Assembly: GCA_011033025.1 (NCBI GenBank)
Contig: WFMF01000328.1
Coordinates: forward strand, 1-64,000
From: Beroe forskalii
Taxonomy: Eukaryota; Ctenophora; Nuda; Beroida; Beroidae
Direction: 5' to 3'
DNA: 64,000 nt
Made by a program: the position numbers and the translations under genes. The notes under the pieces were generated by a model, which saw nothing but the letters and a program-made list of their open reading frames with translations, had not been told where the DNA came from and made no database searches. Every line of letters starts with the position of its first letter. Position 1 is the stretch's first letter. This document shows positions 47,301 to 57,300 of this stretch, piece by piece.

Positions 47301-50300
47301 ATGAACAATGCACAAAATGTCTTTCTAATTGCTAATTAGTCATTAGTCTTTGCTAATTAGCACCCTGCAACAGGCAACTATTGCGGATGTTAGCAACCAG
47401 TGCGACGCTACCGAATTTAATACTTTGGGAATCTCATTTTCAGGGTGTAGCTGGAAAATTTGAGACTTTATTATTTCCTGAGCTATTTCATGGAGTGTGA
47501 CCAGTCAAACTAGCTAATTTCCCCTAATTGTGGCCTAAGTTGCATCGTAACAAACTGGATTAAGCCTAAGGGGGTACAACGCAGAGTATTCCATAGTAGT
47601 AGCCATATATAGCCAAACCAATTGCCAAAGGGGCCATCCATAAAGGACGTCCGCAAAATTTCGGCCATTTCAGACCCCTCCCTCCCCCCTTGTCCGCAAA
47701 CGTCCGCAATCCAGAAACCCCTCCCTCCCCCCGGACGTCCGCATTTTTCTTCAAAATCTTTTGGGTCATCATTTTTGGCCCCGAAATTTCATGATTTTCT
47801 AGTGAAATAGCGGTCAAATCGCCCAAAATTTCCGTGAATTGCGGACGTCCGCATTTGGCCAAACACCCCCCTCCCCCTACGTCCGCAAACGTCCGCATTG
47901 GCCAGACTCCCCCCTCCCCCCTCATTGCGGACGTCCTTTATGGATGGCCCCAAAGTATCTCAATTCAAGAACAGTTCTTGAATTTAGTGTATCTACTAGG
48001 TGAGACAGCTAACTCAACCAACAAATCATAACGACTATCAGATATCCTGAAAGGTACTCTAGCAATTCCATCATGTAAATCAATTCTATCGATCCCCCAG
48101 GCACCCTCTCCAAGTTGCGAGCTGACCGAGCCAGCTGGGTGTCTCTACAGGAGCACGAGGAAGCTATTGCTGACATAGCATCCCAACACCTAGCATTGGA
48201 GCAGGAGAGGGAGGAAACTATTGCCGCACTCAGGCTCCAAGTTGAGGAGCTCAATGTGGAGAAGGAGGTAGGCGGTGAATGTTGGAAATAGAAGGAAAAA
48301 TTGGATGAAAGTTTTCAATTTAATTTGGAGTCTTTTGAGTTAGATCAAATCATACTCTCTTATCCCAATATAAGGGTTGGTTATCCAGAATTAAGGGTAG
48401 ATTTCTTACGCCCTCAAAAATCATTAATAATGGCGGAGAAATATCGACTGCCTACCATCACTCCTGTTACGTAATTCACAAATTCTACTCTAGAACTCAA
48501 TTCGTGGAAATTTTAACATCGCTCTTGAGACCTCAATTTACGAAGCCCAGCTTCAATTCTTACTGTGCAGCTGTTTTCAGAATAGCTATATTATGTTCGC
48601 CCCAATTTTTGTTCAGGGCAGTCTAAAGTAGTAAGCGGTGAATTAGGAGGGAAAAGTGAGGATGGTATCGCTCTTTTGAACTGCAAATTTAAGCTCAATC
48701 TAAATCCAATGCACGTTTCCAAATTGAGGCCATAGGTGAAAGTGTAGGATGCCTGATAGAGAGAAAATGTCACCGGTTATTTTGAGAGAGTTTGATTTCC
48801 AATAATTTCCGTCTGCAGGGTCAGAGAAGTGAAATTGAAGATTTAGAATCGTCCTATGCTGAGCTAAACACAACGCTAGGGAAAACGCAGGATGATCTGT
48901 GCAAACTGCAGGAGTGTAGCCTCGGTGAAGAGCAGTTTGAAGAAAAACTGGAAGGGTTTAAAACTTCGGCGAATAAAGAGTCATGCAATTCATCTATGTT
49001 CATTTATTTTACCTAGTTGATATGATGGATAGTCTCAGTTTATTTTACCTATATTTGACAATTTCGTAGAATTTCAAGGCATAATTCAAACCAAGCTCAA
49101 CCCCGCCAAATAACCACAATCCATGACGACCCTCCCTCCCTCGGCGAGTAAAGAGAGATCGCGTTTACTGGAGGAAATTCAACGGTTGGTGGAAGAGGCT
49201 GCTGAGATCGAGGAGGTGTACTCGGGGCTGGGAATATTAATGGTGTTTTAAATTTCCAAAACAAGACCCATTTTGAAAGGTCAAAAGCTTGTCTCTTAAC
49301 ATAGATTTTCCACGATGAATGGCGGTGCCCCCTACGCGTCTTGGGAGACTGGCTGGATCTCTCCCCCAAAGTAGTAGACTTAGATGCCATTGAATCGCCT
49401 GTTTACATGTTTTGAATTTTCCTGCCAATGTTCTGTGTTGCAGGTGTACTCGGTGGCAGTATCTGAGAAGGAACAGTTGGAGAGTGAGGTATCATCCCTC
49501 CGAACCTCCCTCTCCCAGCAGGAACAGGAGAGGACTACCCGGGAAGAGAAACTGCTGAAAGTGGGAGAAAGTTTGAAGAAGGTGGGAGCTCCTTCGTGTG
49601 TGTATGAGCGTTAATATATCCCGCATTTTCAGCATTATATGAGTGTGTGTGTGTCTAGACTACCAGGGGGAGAGGAAATATACATGCTTCTTTCACGGAG
49701 ATTAATTCTTAAAGATATACCTGGTCCTTCTTTAGGCAGCTGTAAACTGAGGCTAATCCTGTCACTTGGATGCTGTTGAGTGAAAACCCCTTACCCCTTT
49801 GGTTAACCCACTACGTTAATTTACAACCCTTATCCCATAAATTAACGCAGTTCGTTAATAATTATATCATATGGTTTTATAAAGATTGTCAGAACTCTCC
49901 TGACTGCCGTCTCCCCCTCGTCATGTTCTCCTTTTTCTTGTCCCCCTCTACACATCCCCTCTCAGGCCCAAGCCCGTCTGACAGTCAAGGACACTAAGAT
50001 AGACGAGTTATCAGACCAGCTGGTAACCCTGGAGAAGAAGGTGGCTGAGTCCACTGAACTGGTTGAGTTTTACAAGAGTAACCAGACTGACGAGTGCAAG
50101 GTAAACTACTGGGAGGTAGGAACTCTGGGAACTAGCCCGAACACTTGGTGTTGGGGATAGAACCCGATGAACTTATTAGAATAATCTAAGCTAAGAATCT
50201 GCTCAGAAAGGCCCTAGTTTTGGAAAGGCATGAATTGTAAAATACAGTATTTCTTCTAAAACGACACAGGACACGTGTAATCTATCTTTACCAGGCAGCC

Positions 50301-53300
50301 CAACTCGGTCTGACAGAGTTGCCCGAGGCCTCCGCATCGTTTCCTAGCGACCCCTCTCCCTATCTGTCCCGTGACACAGCACGTGATTCTGTAACACGTG
50401 ACTCTGTAACGCGTGACGCAACGCGTGACACAGGAGGTGACGTCACAACTAAGCCGGAGATTGCGAGGCTCCAGCAAGAACTCAGCGAAGCTGAGATCCG
50501 CTACGAGAAACTCATTGAGACGTGCCGGGACAAGGAACTCAGGATAGAGTTTCTGGAAGCGGAGGTAGGGTTCGATATTCCGAATTCTCTGAACTTTGGA
50601 AAAGCATTCATCTTAACGATTTCGGGTTATCAGTTGAACATATCGGTTCAGAATCAATAGCAATATTCTGAACAGTATTTGGAATAGTGTCACCTATAAC
50701 GCGAGCCACTGCAGCGAGTGCTCCAGCGTTCCTTCTTTAGTGTGTAGCTGAAACGATGCATAAAGAATTGTGACTCAGAACTTTACACCTCACACTTGCG
50801 GCCCCTGGGCCATGCTCTCAGTTTTCAGTGTAAATTCTTGCGCTGCCGATTTCAAGAATATTATGCACTTATGCAATAACTACGTCTGGATTGCGGCCAC
50901 ACCATGAGACTCATTTAAATGGCTTTACCGTTCAATACCCAATGGAAAAAGTCATAGACATCCGCGAATTGGCAAACCATTTTACCGGTTGAAACCTTGG
51001 GATTTCGAACTTATAATGTTATAAGTTGCCGATCGAAAAATACCGATTATTATTCTCTGATGGCGGAAATTATTCCCACTATTTTTACCGAATCAGTGGT
51101 ATGTAACTTATAACAATCAAGAAGAGTAATTCCCTGCAGATAACGGTAAAAAGACCCATATCCAGGCGGCAACCAACGCCCACCCCTCCCCCGGTGATAT
51201 GCCCCATTTTCAGGCGGCCAGCGCTGCCGACCCCTACCCCCGGTGATATGCCCCATTTCCAGGCTGCCAGCGCTGCGGACCCCTCCCACAAGGAAGTGGA
51301 CACTACCAAGCTGATAGACCAGAACAGGGTTCTGCAGAAGACCAACTCCACCCTGGACCGGGATCTGGAGGCAACCAGGGCCCAGAACGTGGAGCTGGTC
51401 CATCAGAGGGACTTCTACCAGGAACAGGTATACATACATACATACATACATACCACAAGGGCGTAGCCAGGGGAAGGCGACACAGGCGGCTGTCTCCCCC
51501 TTTTTGGACAGAAAACGTGAAAATTTTGTTAAGATGAGCCCAGCGAAATAAGAAATTGCCAGGTTTTAATGAATCTCGCCGCCCCCTTTTCAAATTAAAT
51601 CTGGCTACGCCCCTGACATACCAGGAACAGATGACTTGAAACAGATGACTTCTATCAATAACAGGTGATTTAGGTGCAGTTACACCGCAGAGTGTCTTGC
51701 TGTGTCTGGTATAGGAACCAACAATTTTCTTGTTGCGTGTAGGAACCAATTAAATTCCTTTGCAGGCTAAACAGTTCCATGAGAACATGGAACAACTGAG
51801 GAGTGAAGCAAATAAACTTATCAATGACGCAAATGAGAAGGCCAAGAAAAGTGCGGGGGAGCTTGAACGGTTTGTGAGTTCTTATTCCTGACTGCCGGAC
51901 TCTTGTACAATATTTCATAAGTAAAATTAAGTGACATTGGTGGATATTTATTCAGTATCCATGAATATTTCCATTTTTTCCTGTTCCCAATCGCGTTTTT
52001 GTTTTACAAAAAGGCATTGAGAAAAGGTTAGCAGAGATCGTGTTTTGTGGGGTTTGTGTGTATACTACCTTTACGCGTACTGTTAAATCTGAAATAGGTG
52101 GTGCGATGAAATTTGGTATGTAATGTGTATGCGTGTATGCATGCTCCATTTTCATACATCCAACTGCTCCTTTATAATATCACTCGCGCCAATATAGCTT
52201 GGTGTAGTGGCATCCTGTACGGTGTGCACTGCAGCTAGCTTACTGATATTTCGGTTCAATACTCTGTCCATCCTAATGTTGAAACTTGGAAATTGATTCT
52301 TTTTCAAAAACTTCATCATTCTTCATATTTTACCAAATTTGTCAAGGACAAGAGGTGCACGAATGTCAAACGATTTTCTTGGAAATCTCCATCAAATTTT
52401 ATTGGGTTTCAATCAAATTAACATTTTTTCAATCATACAAGAGAGAATTGACAATGAGCAATTTGAGTTCGATCAATGATGATTGACCTGAGTAATTGAG
52501 CTGAGGAAAGTGAGAGATGAAATTTTGTCCCGGTACCTGATTGATTTACGATATCCAAATCTTCAATCTTTGTAATCCTTCTCTTTATCTTCAAGTTGGC
52601 AAGGTTGATCTTAAAATCACATATTTCGACGCCCAGGAAGTACTTTGCATTTGGTTGAATATCAATAGTCACCATGAGAAATCCTCGATAAAGTTTTTTA
52701 TTTTAAAGTGAGCTCTGACTGTGACAGCTGAGCAATAAAAACTGAAACTGCAGAAACTTGCAAGGACAGAAAATAATGCAATTTCGTGTGATATAATTAT
52801 TGTCATAAATCGAAACGCTTGATAATGCGCAACGCTTGATAAGAGCACGAGATATCACACAAAACTCAAAAGGAAACAACCAAGAATGAATGGGTACGCG
52901 TGTAAACGGGAAACAGAACATGGCAGGTGTTGCGCGCAAACAGAACATGGCAGGTGTTGCGCGCGCAATAAAATGCACGTGCGATTTGTGATCACGTACG
53001 GACTTTACTGTTTCATGAAATTTAAGCGCTTTCCGATGTTAGAGAAAACTAACACAATTATTGTTTTCAGTCTATACTTATGAACGAATATTTATAAAAT
53101 TGATTCAATGATATTGGTACTTAGGTATTATGATGTGACACTTGATAGCAATGTTTTATCGTCAACTCATCATGTGACATGTCAGTAAATGAGACGGACA
53201 ATGGTCGACGATCAAATGACGGCATGTTTTATACCAGCCCCGGGGAACAGGAAATTAAGTGCCTGCATACGGGAACAAGAAATGCGCCGGCAGGCGCAAT

Positions 53301-54343
53301 TCTTGTTCAATTCTCACAAGTGCAAAATGATGAACCATAATCGAGTATCCTACCGTTTGTTCATGACAACTGAAGTACTGACAATTCCTCCGAATGCTGG
53401 CTTACGTTCCATTTCCCCAGGCTACAGGAACACCTGGTGCATGCTGAGCAAAGCCACGCTGAAGACTTCCTCTCAGCCACCCAAAGCGAACATGACCTTC
53501 GTGCTGAGGTAGCCGAGCTGAGAGAGAAGGTCCTCACTCTCAACCACTCCCTCGATACGACCAGGTACTCTCACGGTTTATTGAACAGGTTCAAATATTG
53601 TGAAAAATTTACAAGCAGGTTCAAATTTCGAAAAAAGATCACCAAGAAAGATGAGGTACCGCTCATCAATTCATAAGGTATCTCCCTTTCACACGTCATC
53701 ATATCTCCCTCCCAGGTCAGAAAACGTGCAGGAGGTTACCATAGTAACTACACATGTTTCCCTCCCAGGTCAGAAAACGTGCAGGAGGTTACCATGGTAA
53801 CCACGCAGTACCACCTGGCGTGCTCGCAGCGTGATGAGGCCCTTCAACGAGCGTGTGTTTTGGAGGAACAAGCAGTCTTCCACCAGACATCCCTTACTAA
53901 CCTGCAAATAGCCCTGGAGCAGTTCCAACAAGGTTAGGGGATCCGTTACGCGTGCACATTGCAGGGACATGCTACGTACGCACCTTGCAAAGGCATTTTG
54001 CACATGCACCCTGCAGAGACATTCTTATAGCGCCTTTCAGAGGCATACACACAGTACTTTAGACAATACACATGCATTCAGTCCATTGCACATGCATACA
54101 AACATTGCGTTACACATGCATACACAGTACATTTCACTTGCATACACATAACGTTACAAATGCGTGAACACAGTACATTGCACATGCATGGACATGCATG
54201 CGATGTGTCCCGCCTCATGACAACACATGCATCCCTCAGACCGGGAGGGGTACGCCTCGGAGGTTGTGGATCAGTACAAGAGAGACATGGAGCTTATGAG
54301 GGAGCAGCAGAGTGCCACAGAAGCAGAGATCACAAAACTTCAG
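35385..54343 (+). CDS. TRIP11: TRIP11 / GMAP-210 golgin, 5' 23 exons
   Basis: A long coiled-coil tether of the cis-Golgi. Exons: 35385-35520, 35964-36040, 36173-36283, 38359-38553, 39158-39284, 39753-39838, 40010-40224, 40393-40519, 42154-42240, 44399-44566 (or 44572), 45099-45243, 45369-45647, 48101-48267, 48819-48955, 49149-49215, 49444-49581, 49966-50100, 50295-50564, 51263-51427, 51766-51873, 53428-53564, 53769-53932 and 54240-54343; 1,115 codons in phase. Exon 1 encodes a Gly/Ser-rich amphipathic N-terminus (SGWLGGYAKSVAGSVSAF), matching the ALPS lipid-curvature sensor of GMAP-210. Heptad-rich coiled coil follows. Exons 19-23 align with the vertebrate C-terminal half; SQRDEALQ...LTNLQIALEQFQQ is diagnostic. 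Exon 18 has an RDSVTRDSVTRDATRD repeat (about 825-840). The GRAB/Arf1-binding end lies beyond. Weak points: exon 1 donor (TTT|GTCTGT), exon 7 start (40010 or 40037), exon 8 acceptor without AG, exon 10 donor (lost GT), exon 14 donor. Confidence 0.88.
36284..36671. other. TRIP11 intron 3, unique part
   Basis: Unique intronic DNA before the minisatellite. No feature seen. Confidence 0.4.
36672..37845 (+). repeat. 45-bp minisatellite in TRIP11 intron 3
   Basis: Roughly 25 direct copies of a 44-46-bp unit, GGCTGGTCATCACTCGTCAA followed by GGAAGGCGTGGTAGGAGCAG, occur all in one orientation, with variants (AGTATG or AGCAGG, ACTTG or ACTCG) alternating in a higher-order pattern. It is not CRISPR-like: there are no unique spacers. 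Confidence 0.9.
37880..38200 (+). repeat. About 105-bp tandem repeat rich in TGACGT
   Basis: Three to four units contain CATTCCACATTCCA, TGACGTTGACACCATT, TATGACGTATGACG and TTGATTCGTACGCATT in the same order. Each carries several TGACGT half-sites of the CREB/ATF type. The array follows directly on the 45-bp minisatellite in intron 3. Confidence 0.75.
38800..38905. other. CpG-rich islet 3
   Basis: A short CpG patch in TRIP11 intron 4 has GTAGCGCGCGATGACATTTT and GCGCGCGCGGCGCGCAC, related to 30827-30960. Confidence 0.45.
40793..41086 (-). CDS. Candidate small secreted protein antisense in TRIP11 intron 8
   Basis: The open frame starts at a true ATG (41086) with MKPLVVLVCFLLTDAT, a plausible signal peptide, then a charged Cys-containing stretch (TYECYHYTSQDLEWKGAREA). 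It reads on to residue 97, although the last 25 or so residues look non-coding, so a donor near the middle is possible. No family is recognised. It could be exon 1 of a nested antisense gene, a remnant, or chance. Confidence 0.3.
   Translation of the reverse strand: MKPLVVLVCFLLTDATFEGDPPTYECYHYTSQDLEWKGAREASEQEMCERHPRNTYNARKRYNNVWWRGVGGLWLLCSNIISRYAQENYDMTVIRIS
41205..42118 (+). mobile_element. MITE-B copy 2, interrupted
   Basis: The left end CTTTATTGGCCCTTTT and right end AAAAGGCCAATAAGGT match MITE-B at 8717-9094, as do internal blocks (GACCTAAATCATGATATTAG and TTTTTGTCC...GTTCAAAAAT). It is about 490 bp longer because another element (41357-41848) is inserted in it. It ends 35 bp before the TRIP11 exon 9 acceptor-proximal exon start at 42154. 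Confidence 0.85.
41357..41848. mobile_element. MITE-C nested in MITE-B
   Basis: The terminal inverted repeats ACCTTAGGAGGTCTATTTAT and ATAAATAGACCTCCTAAGGT bound 492 bp. A subterminal block, TTTGGGGATTTTT then CGAAAAAATCCCCATA, is repeated directly near both ends. Homology to the uninterrupted MITE-B copy resumes on both sides, which proves insertion. There is no coding frame. Confidence 0.85.
42245..43123 (+). mobile_element. 5'-truncated LINE-like 3' end
   Basis: A frame continuing from 42241 encodes CCKICSDPSAEG...IEDEQHFLVSCPNYHPQR, the CxxC...HxxxxC zinc-knuckle pattern typical of the C-terminus of non-LTR retrotransposon ORF2. After a frameshift near 42500 the end reads SMMSFARYVNRIMNIRFPKH and a Lys-rich tail with a stop at about 42625. 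A non-coding 3' region ends in four copies of TATTTC (43097-43123), a typical LINE tail. It is truncated and frameshifted, hence inactive. It lies in TRIP11 intron 9. Confidence 0.65.
43124..44398. other. Rest of TRIP11 intron 9
   Basis: An extremely AT-rich stretch (43124-43262, repeated AAAATTTTAT words) is followed by unique DNA. No exon found. Confidence 0.4.
44567..44725 (+). repeat. Minisatellite made from TRIP11 exon 10 donor
   Basis: The exon end GCGATCCAG plus its following intron start is repeated: GGATCCAGGTTAGGGTGGAG-like units run from 44566 to 44725, two of them with the longer exon-derived GGAGCTGGACAATGCGATCC block. Copies at about 44595, 44617, 44655, 44676 and 44712 keep an intact CAG|GT, while the first junction reads CAG|AT. 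Confidence 0.8.
45629..46790 (+). repeat. 595-bp tandem duplication including exon 12 end
   Basis: 45629-46200 and 46224-46790 are direct copies about 595 bp apart. Each begins with the last nucleotides of TRIP11 exon 12 (CTCAAACTTCT.CAGG) plus the donor GTAAGGAG. Each continues through a TTGACCCAAAAGGTATACCC region into family P sequence with a perfect ATGCCCATATATGGGCAT palindrome. Identity is above about 95 percent by eye. Confidence 0.9.
46791..47074 (+). repeat. Family P repeat copy 2 ending in palindrome
   Basis: This continues the family P homology with 3661-4210 (opposite orientation) and ends in a perfect 80-bp palindrome at 46995-47074 (40-bp arms, centre CTCTATAGAG). Its arms carry AAGGCCTAACTCAAAAATCC. 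A run of C (47077-47086) follows. Confidence 0.8.
47075..47630. other. TRIP11 intron 12, unique part
   Basis: Nothing recognised apart from the C run at the start. Confidence 0.4.
47631..47950. mobile_element. MITE with 5-bp target duplication (FB8)
   Basis: A 320-bp element has long inverted repeats starting GGGCCATCCATAAAGGACGT and is flanked by CAAAG on both sides (47626-47630 and 47951-47955), a clear target-site duplication. Internal units GACGTCCGCA and CCCCTCCCTCCCCC are repeated in inverted arrangement. It is non-coding and lies in TRIP11 intron 12. Confidence 0.9.
51175..51262 (+). repeat. Duplicated splice acceptor before TRIP11 exon 19
   Basis: Two diverged units of about 40-47 bp precede exon 19. 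Each contains CCCCGGTGATATGCCCCATT followed by a pyrimidine-CAG acceptor and a GCGGCCAGCGCTGC-type exon start. Acceptors are at 51223 and 51262. Only the last keeps a long open frame; entering at 51224 gives an in-frame TGA within 11 codons. Confidence 0.8.
51968..52195 (+). repeat. Dispersed repeat family R, copy 2
   Basis: Inverted relative to 2575-2712, with high identity over about 140 bp (TTTTTGTTTTACAAAAAGGC, GGTTAGCAGAGATCGTG, CTACCTTTACGCGTA). It then runs into GCTCCTTTATAATATCACTC, shared with 7538-7558. It lies in TRIP11 intron 20. Confidence 0.7.
52196..53244. other. TRIP11 intron 20, unique part
   Basis: A short direct repeat of ACAGAACATGGCAGGTGTTG occurs twice at about 52914-52955. 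Otherwise nothing recognised. Confidence 0.4.
53245..53308 (+). other. Pseudoknot-forming repeat, copy 2
   Basis: GTGCCTGC (53259-53266) pairs with GCAGGCGC (53290-53297) with one G-U pair. GAACAAGA (53273-53280) pairs perfectly with TCTTGTTC (53301-53308). The two stems interleave as an H-type pseudoknot. Leader GGAAATTAAG and linker ATACGGGAACAA are shared with 8279-8363. Relative to copy 1 a stem G-C is replaced by G-U, so pairing is kept. Confidence 0.5.
53708..53790 (+). repeat. Duplicated acceptor and exon start, TRIP11 exon 22
   Basis: CCTCCCAG|GTCAGAAAACGTGCAGGAGGTTACCAT occurs at 53708-53742 and again at 53761-53795, 53 bp apart, with almost no divergence. The downstream copy is the one that keeps the frame. 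Using the upstream acceptor without further splicing leads to a stop at the second copy's TGGTAA. Confidence 0.85.
54000..54200 (+). repeat. CACATGCATACA-type tandem repeat
   Basis: Degenerate units of TTGCACATGCATACACAGTA span TRIP11 intron 22 right up to exon 23. Confidence 0.65.
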
Positions 54344-57300
54344 GTGGGTCAAGTTGGTTTCAAATAGTGAATAGGTACAGGTCAGTGGGCCGAAACCGCA
54401 GATCATATCGTAGGATTTTTACGACCCGCGCTCGAGCACAACGATCACATCTGCACTCTCATTATCGGCATCCAGTCAGAATTTATAGACGGGAATTTAT
54501 AGACGGGAAAAGTCCGTCGACAGATCAAATAAATTTTTCTGGTGAAACTTGGATTTCCCGATTTCAGTCCTGATTTGTTGTACTTAATTCAAAACTGGTT
54601 TAACTTCACGTTATATTTCTTTCATTCTCAGAATAAAATAATAGTTTAAAATCAGAGAATAAAGTTGTATGTTGCTGCCATGGTTTACACTACTGTGTTA
54701 AATCCGTAGTAACAGAGTGGAATTCAGCATCGTGATTTTTGAGGGAGCAATTTAAAACGTGATTTGTTTTTCTCAGAACTAACCATTTCGTTGCAAATTC
54801 ATCGCTGTGACGTCACGTTGTGCAGTCACCTTGGTAACGGCAGAATAATACGCCACGTCACGTTACCGTGGCAACGCTATGACAACGCATTTTGTCACAT
54901 GACAATAGTAAAAACTACGAAGTTTCGCGTTACAGCTACTGTAGCAACGGTAGCACAATACCTGCATCTCTATATAGTCAGGTGAACATGATTCTGGTCA
55001 CGTGTTTCAGTTGTCAGGTCATGTGATCTTAGTTCTCTGATCACGTGATCAAGAATTCTCGGTGTATACTCACTATTCCTGTCTTTGTGTCACAATTTGA
55101 ACTGATTTCAACTTACCCGGAATGAGTTGAAATAGCAACGGGGTAAATTGAGGGCTTAGCTACGTATTTCAGATTTCTCGATAAATTGCGAACTATAATT
55201 TCTCTACCAATTTTGCAGTATCATTAACATTGAATCTCATTTTATCTCGAGCTTTGTTTTCAACAACTAGCATTCTAGCTTTCAGTTCAAGAGTCAAGAG
55301 ATCGTGATTTCGTCTTCATGGAGCCTTGGAATATTTATTGACATCTTTGTAGTAAAAATCGCAAATTAATATCATCTTCTGTACCGCGTTGACAATACGC
55401 TTAATTCCTATTCATATCACTGCTAGTGTTGGCTACTCAGGAAGAGTCCATGATCCGTGACGAATTCACTCCCCGCTGCGCGCTGGTTCTCATTCCTCGG
55501 TACCCCATTCTAAACCGTAGTAATGACGGCGGTCCCACCTCCTTTTCCGAGTATAGACTCCTCCCTGTTACTACCATCTGGCTCACCTGTTTTGTTGCTA
55601 TATCTTCACGACGCTGCGCAGTAAACAAAAGAAGGCAAAAAAGTGGTATTTAGCGTCTCATGAAATTGAATTAGGAAGAAATGATGTGTTGTTTTGATGA
55701 GAGGCTGTTGGTTATGTGTGCTACGATCCGTGAAACGTGGATCGTGGAGGCCGGAAAATTTCGTTTTTTAGGAAATAGAACTTTAAATACCGAGTAATAA
55801 ATACTGTGGTTCCTCCAAGGAATTCCAAGTATTTCAATTATCTCCCATTCGTTGTACACACTGTATGTTTTCTTCAGCGGTGAATCACACCAATTTGTAG
55901 TCTCGCGCAGAAATGATTCCGCTGTGAGTTGATCAATCTCTCAGCCATAATATAACGGCACTTTCAGCCATAACAATGTCACTTTCCACCACAATTATGT
56001 CAGTTTCAAACATAATAACGGCACTTTCCACCACAATAACGGCACCCCTGTCACGCCCCATGAATTACTCGAGCACTCCAGTACCGGCTTCAGACTCAAA
56101 CTGCACAGCGCGGTGCTTAATGTCGCACCGCGCAAAGTATGCGTGTCCTTTTGAACCCTCTCAAAGGTCCTGAAGTTCAAAGTCAAATACTTATTTAATG
56201 TTATCTACTCAGTCTCCATGTATCTTTAATATACTAATGTGTGTATGAGCCGTGACAAACCATATCTCGGGATTATTGAAATATTATTATGTAGTACGAA
56301 TATAATATCTTTAATATATTACACACCATAAAGACTACTCTTTATCGCACACACCATGTTACTCTCTCTATCAGCCACCTCACTTCCTCTGAACATTATA
56401 AAGACTTCTTCTTTCCGAATCCAGTGTTTGAGGGCCGCTGTGCTTCACGGTCCGTTACACTTCATCTTCTTCTCTTGATCTTTTGACGTGATATTGCACC
56501 TTTCCACCGTATCTCTAATGTATTTAGAGCCTCCCTTTGCTGTGCTTTGTTACAGGGATTTTCCGCGTCTCCCTTTTCTCCCCGCACCAGATAACAGCCA
56601 CCTTTACGTCACCAGCTCCGCATTGTTAGACCTGATGATGACGTCAGCTCCGCACGCCTGAGCTCCGCGCGGCGCCCCCTCGGCTGTCTTTGTGGGAGGG
56701 AGTTGTGCCGACACTAATTTCACTCTGCTGCCCCAGTGTATCCTTATATATATACGTGTTGTGTATCACTGCAGCCATTTCATTGTTATCATCACGGTCC
56801 GTTGTAAGTGTCCCGTTCCTTGTTATGTGGCTACTTGGTTTCTTCTTTTTGTTGTTTTCACCTCTCATCCTCCTTTTTTACTTCTTTTTGTTGTTTTTAC
56901 CTCCATCCTCCTTTTTTACTCCTCGCTTTAGCTCCCTTGTTGATGTTTTCACCATCAGTCTTCCCACTCGATTTCTTTTCCACTCCTTTTTCTCGTGTCT
57001 CTATTTGCCTTCTCTAACTCTTTTCGAAAATTGAAATGTAGGTACCAAAGTTGAGCAAATCTAGAATTTAGCATTATTTTCCAGCAATGCGTTTATTTTC
57101 GTATTTTCGTACTGTCTTTTTGGAAACTTCCCTCATGTGATATGACAAATTGGCAAACTAGATACGCCGACTAATTGCATTTCACACCCCACTGAACCTG
57201 TTTCGGTGCAGTATATCTGCGACTTGGGGACGCCGTCACGGTTAAACGGGTGGAAAATGAGAGATATTAGCGGGAGAGGCTGTTGTTTTTGTTTAGCGAA

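Noticed and set aside
56690-57034. 114-codon hydrophobic open frame
   Set aside because: It comes from a pyrimidine-rich tract with an internal duplication; Phe/Leu/Ser low complexity mimics membrane segments.
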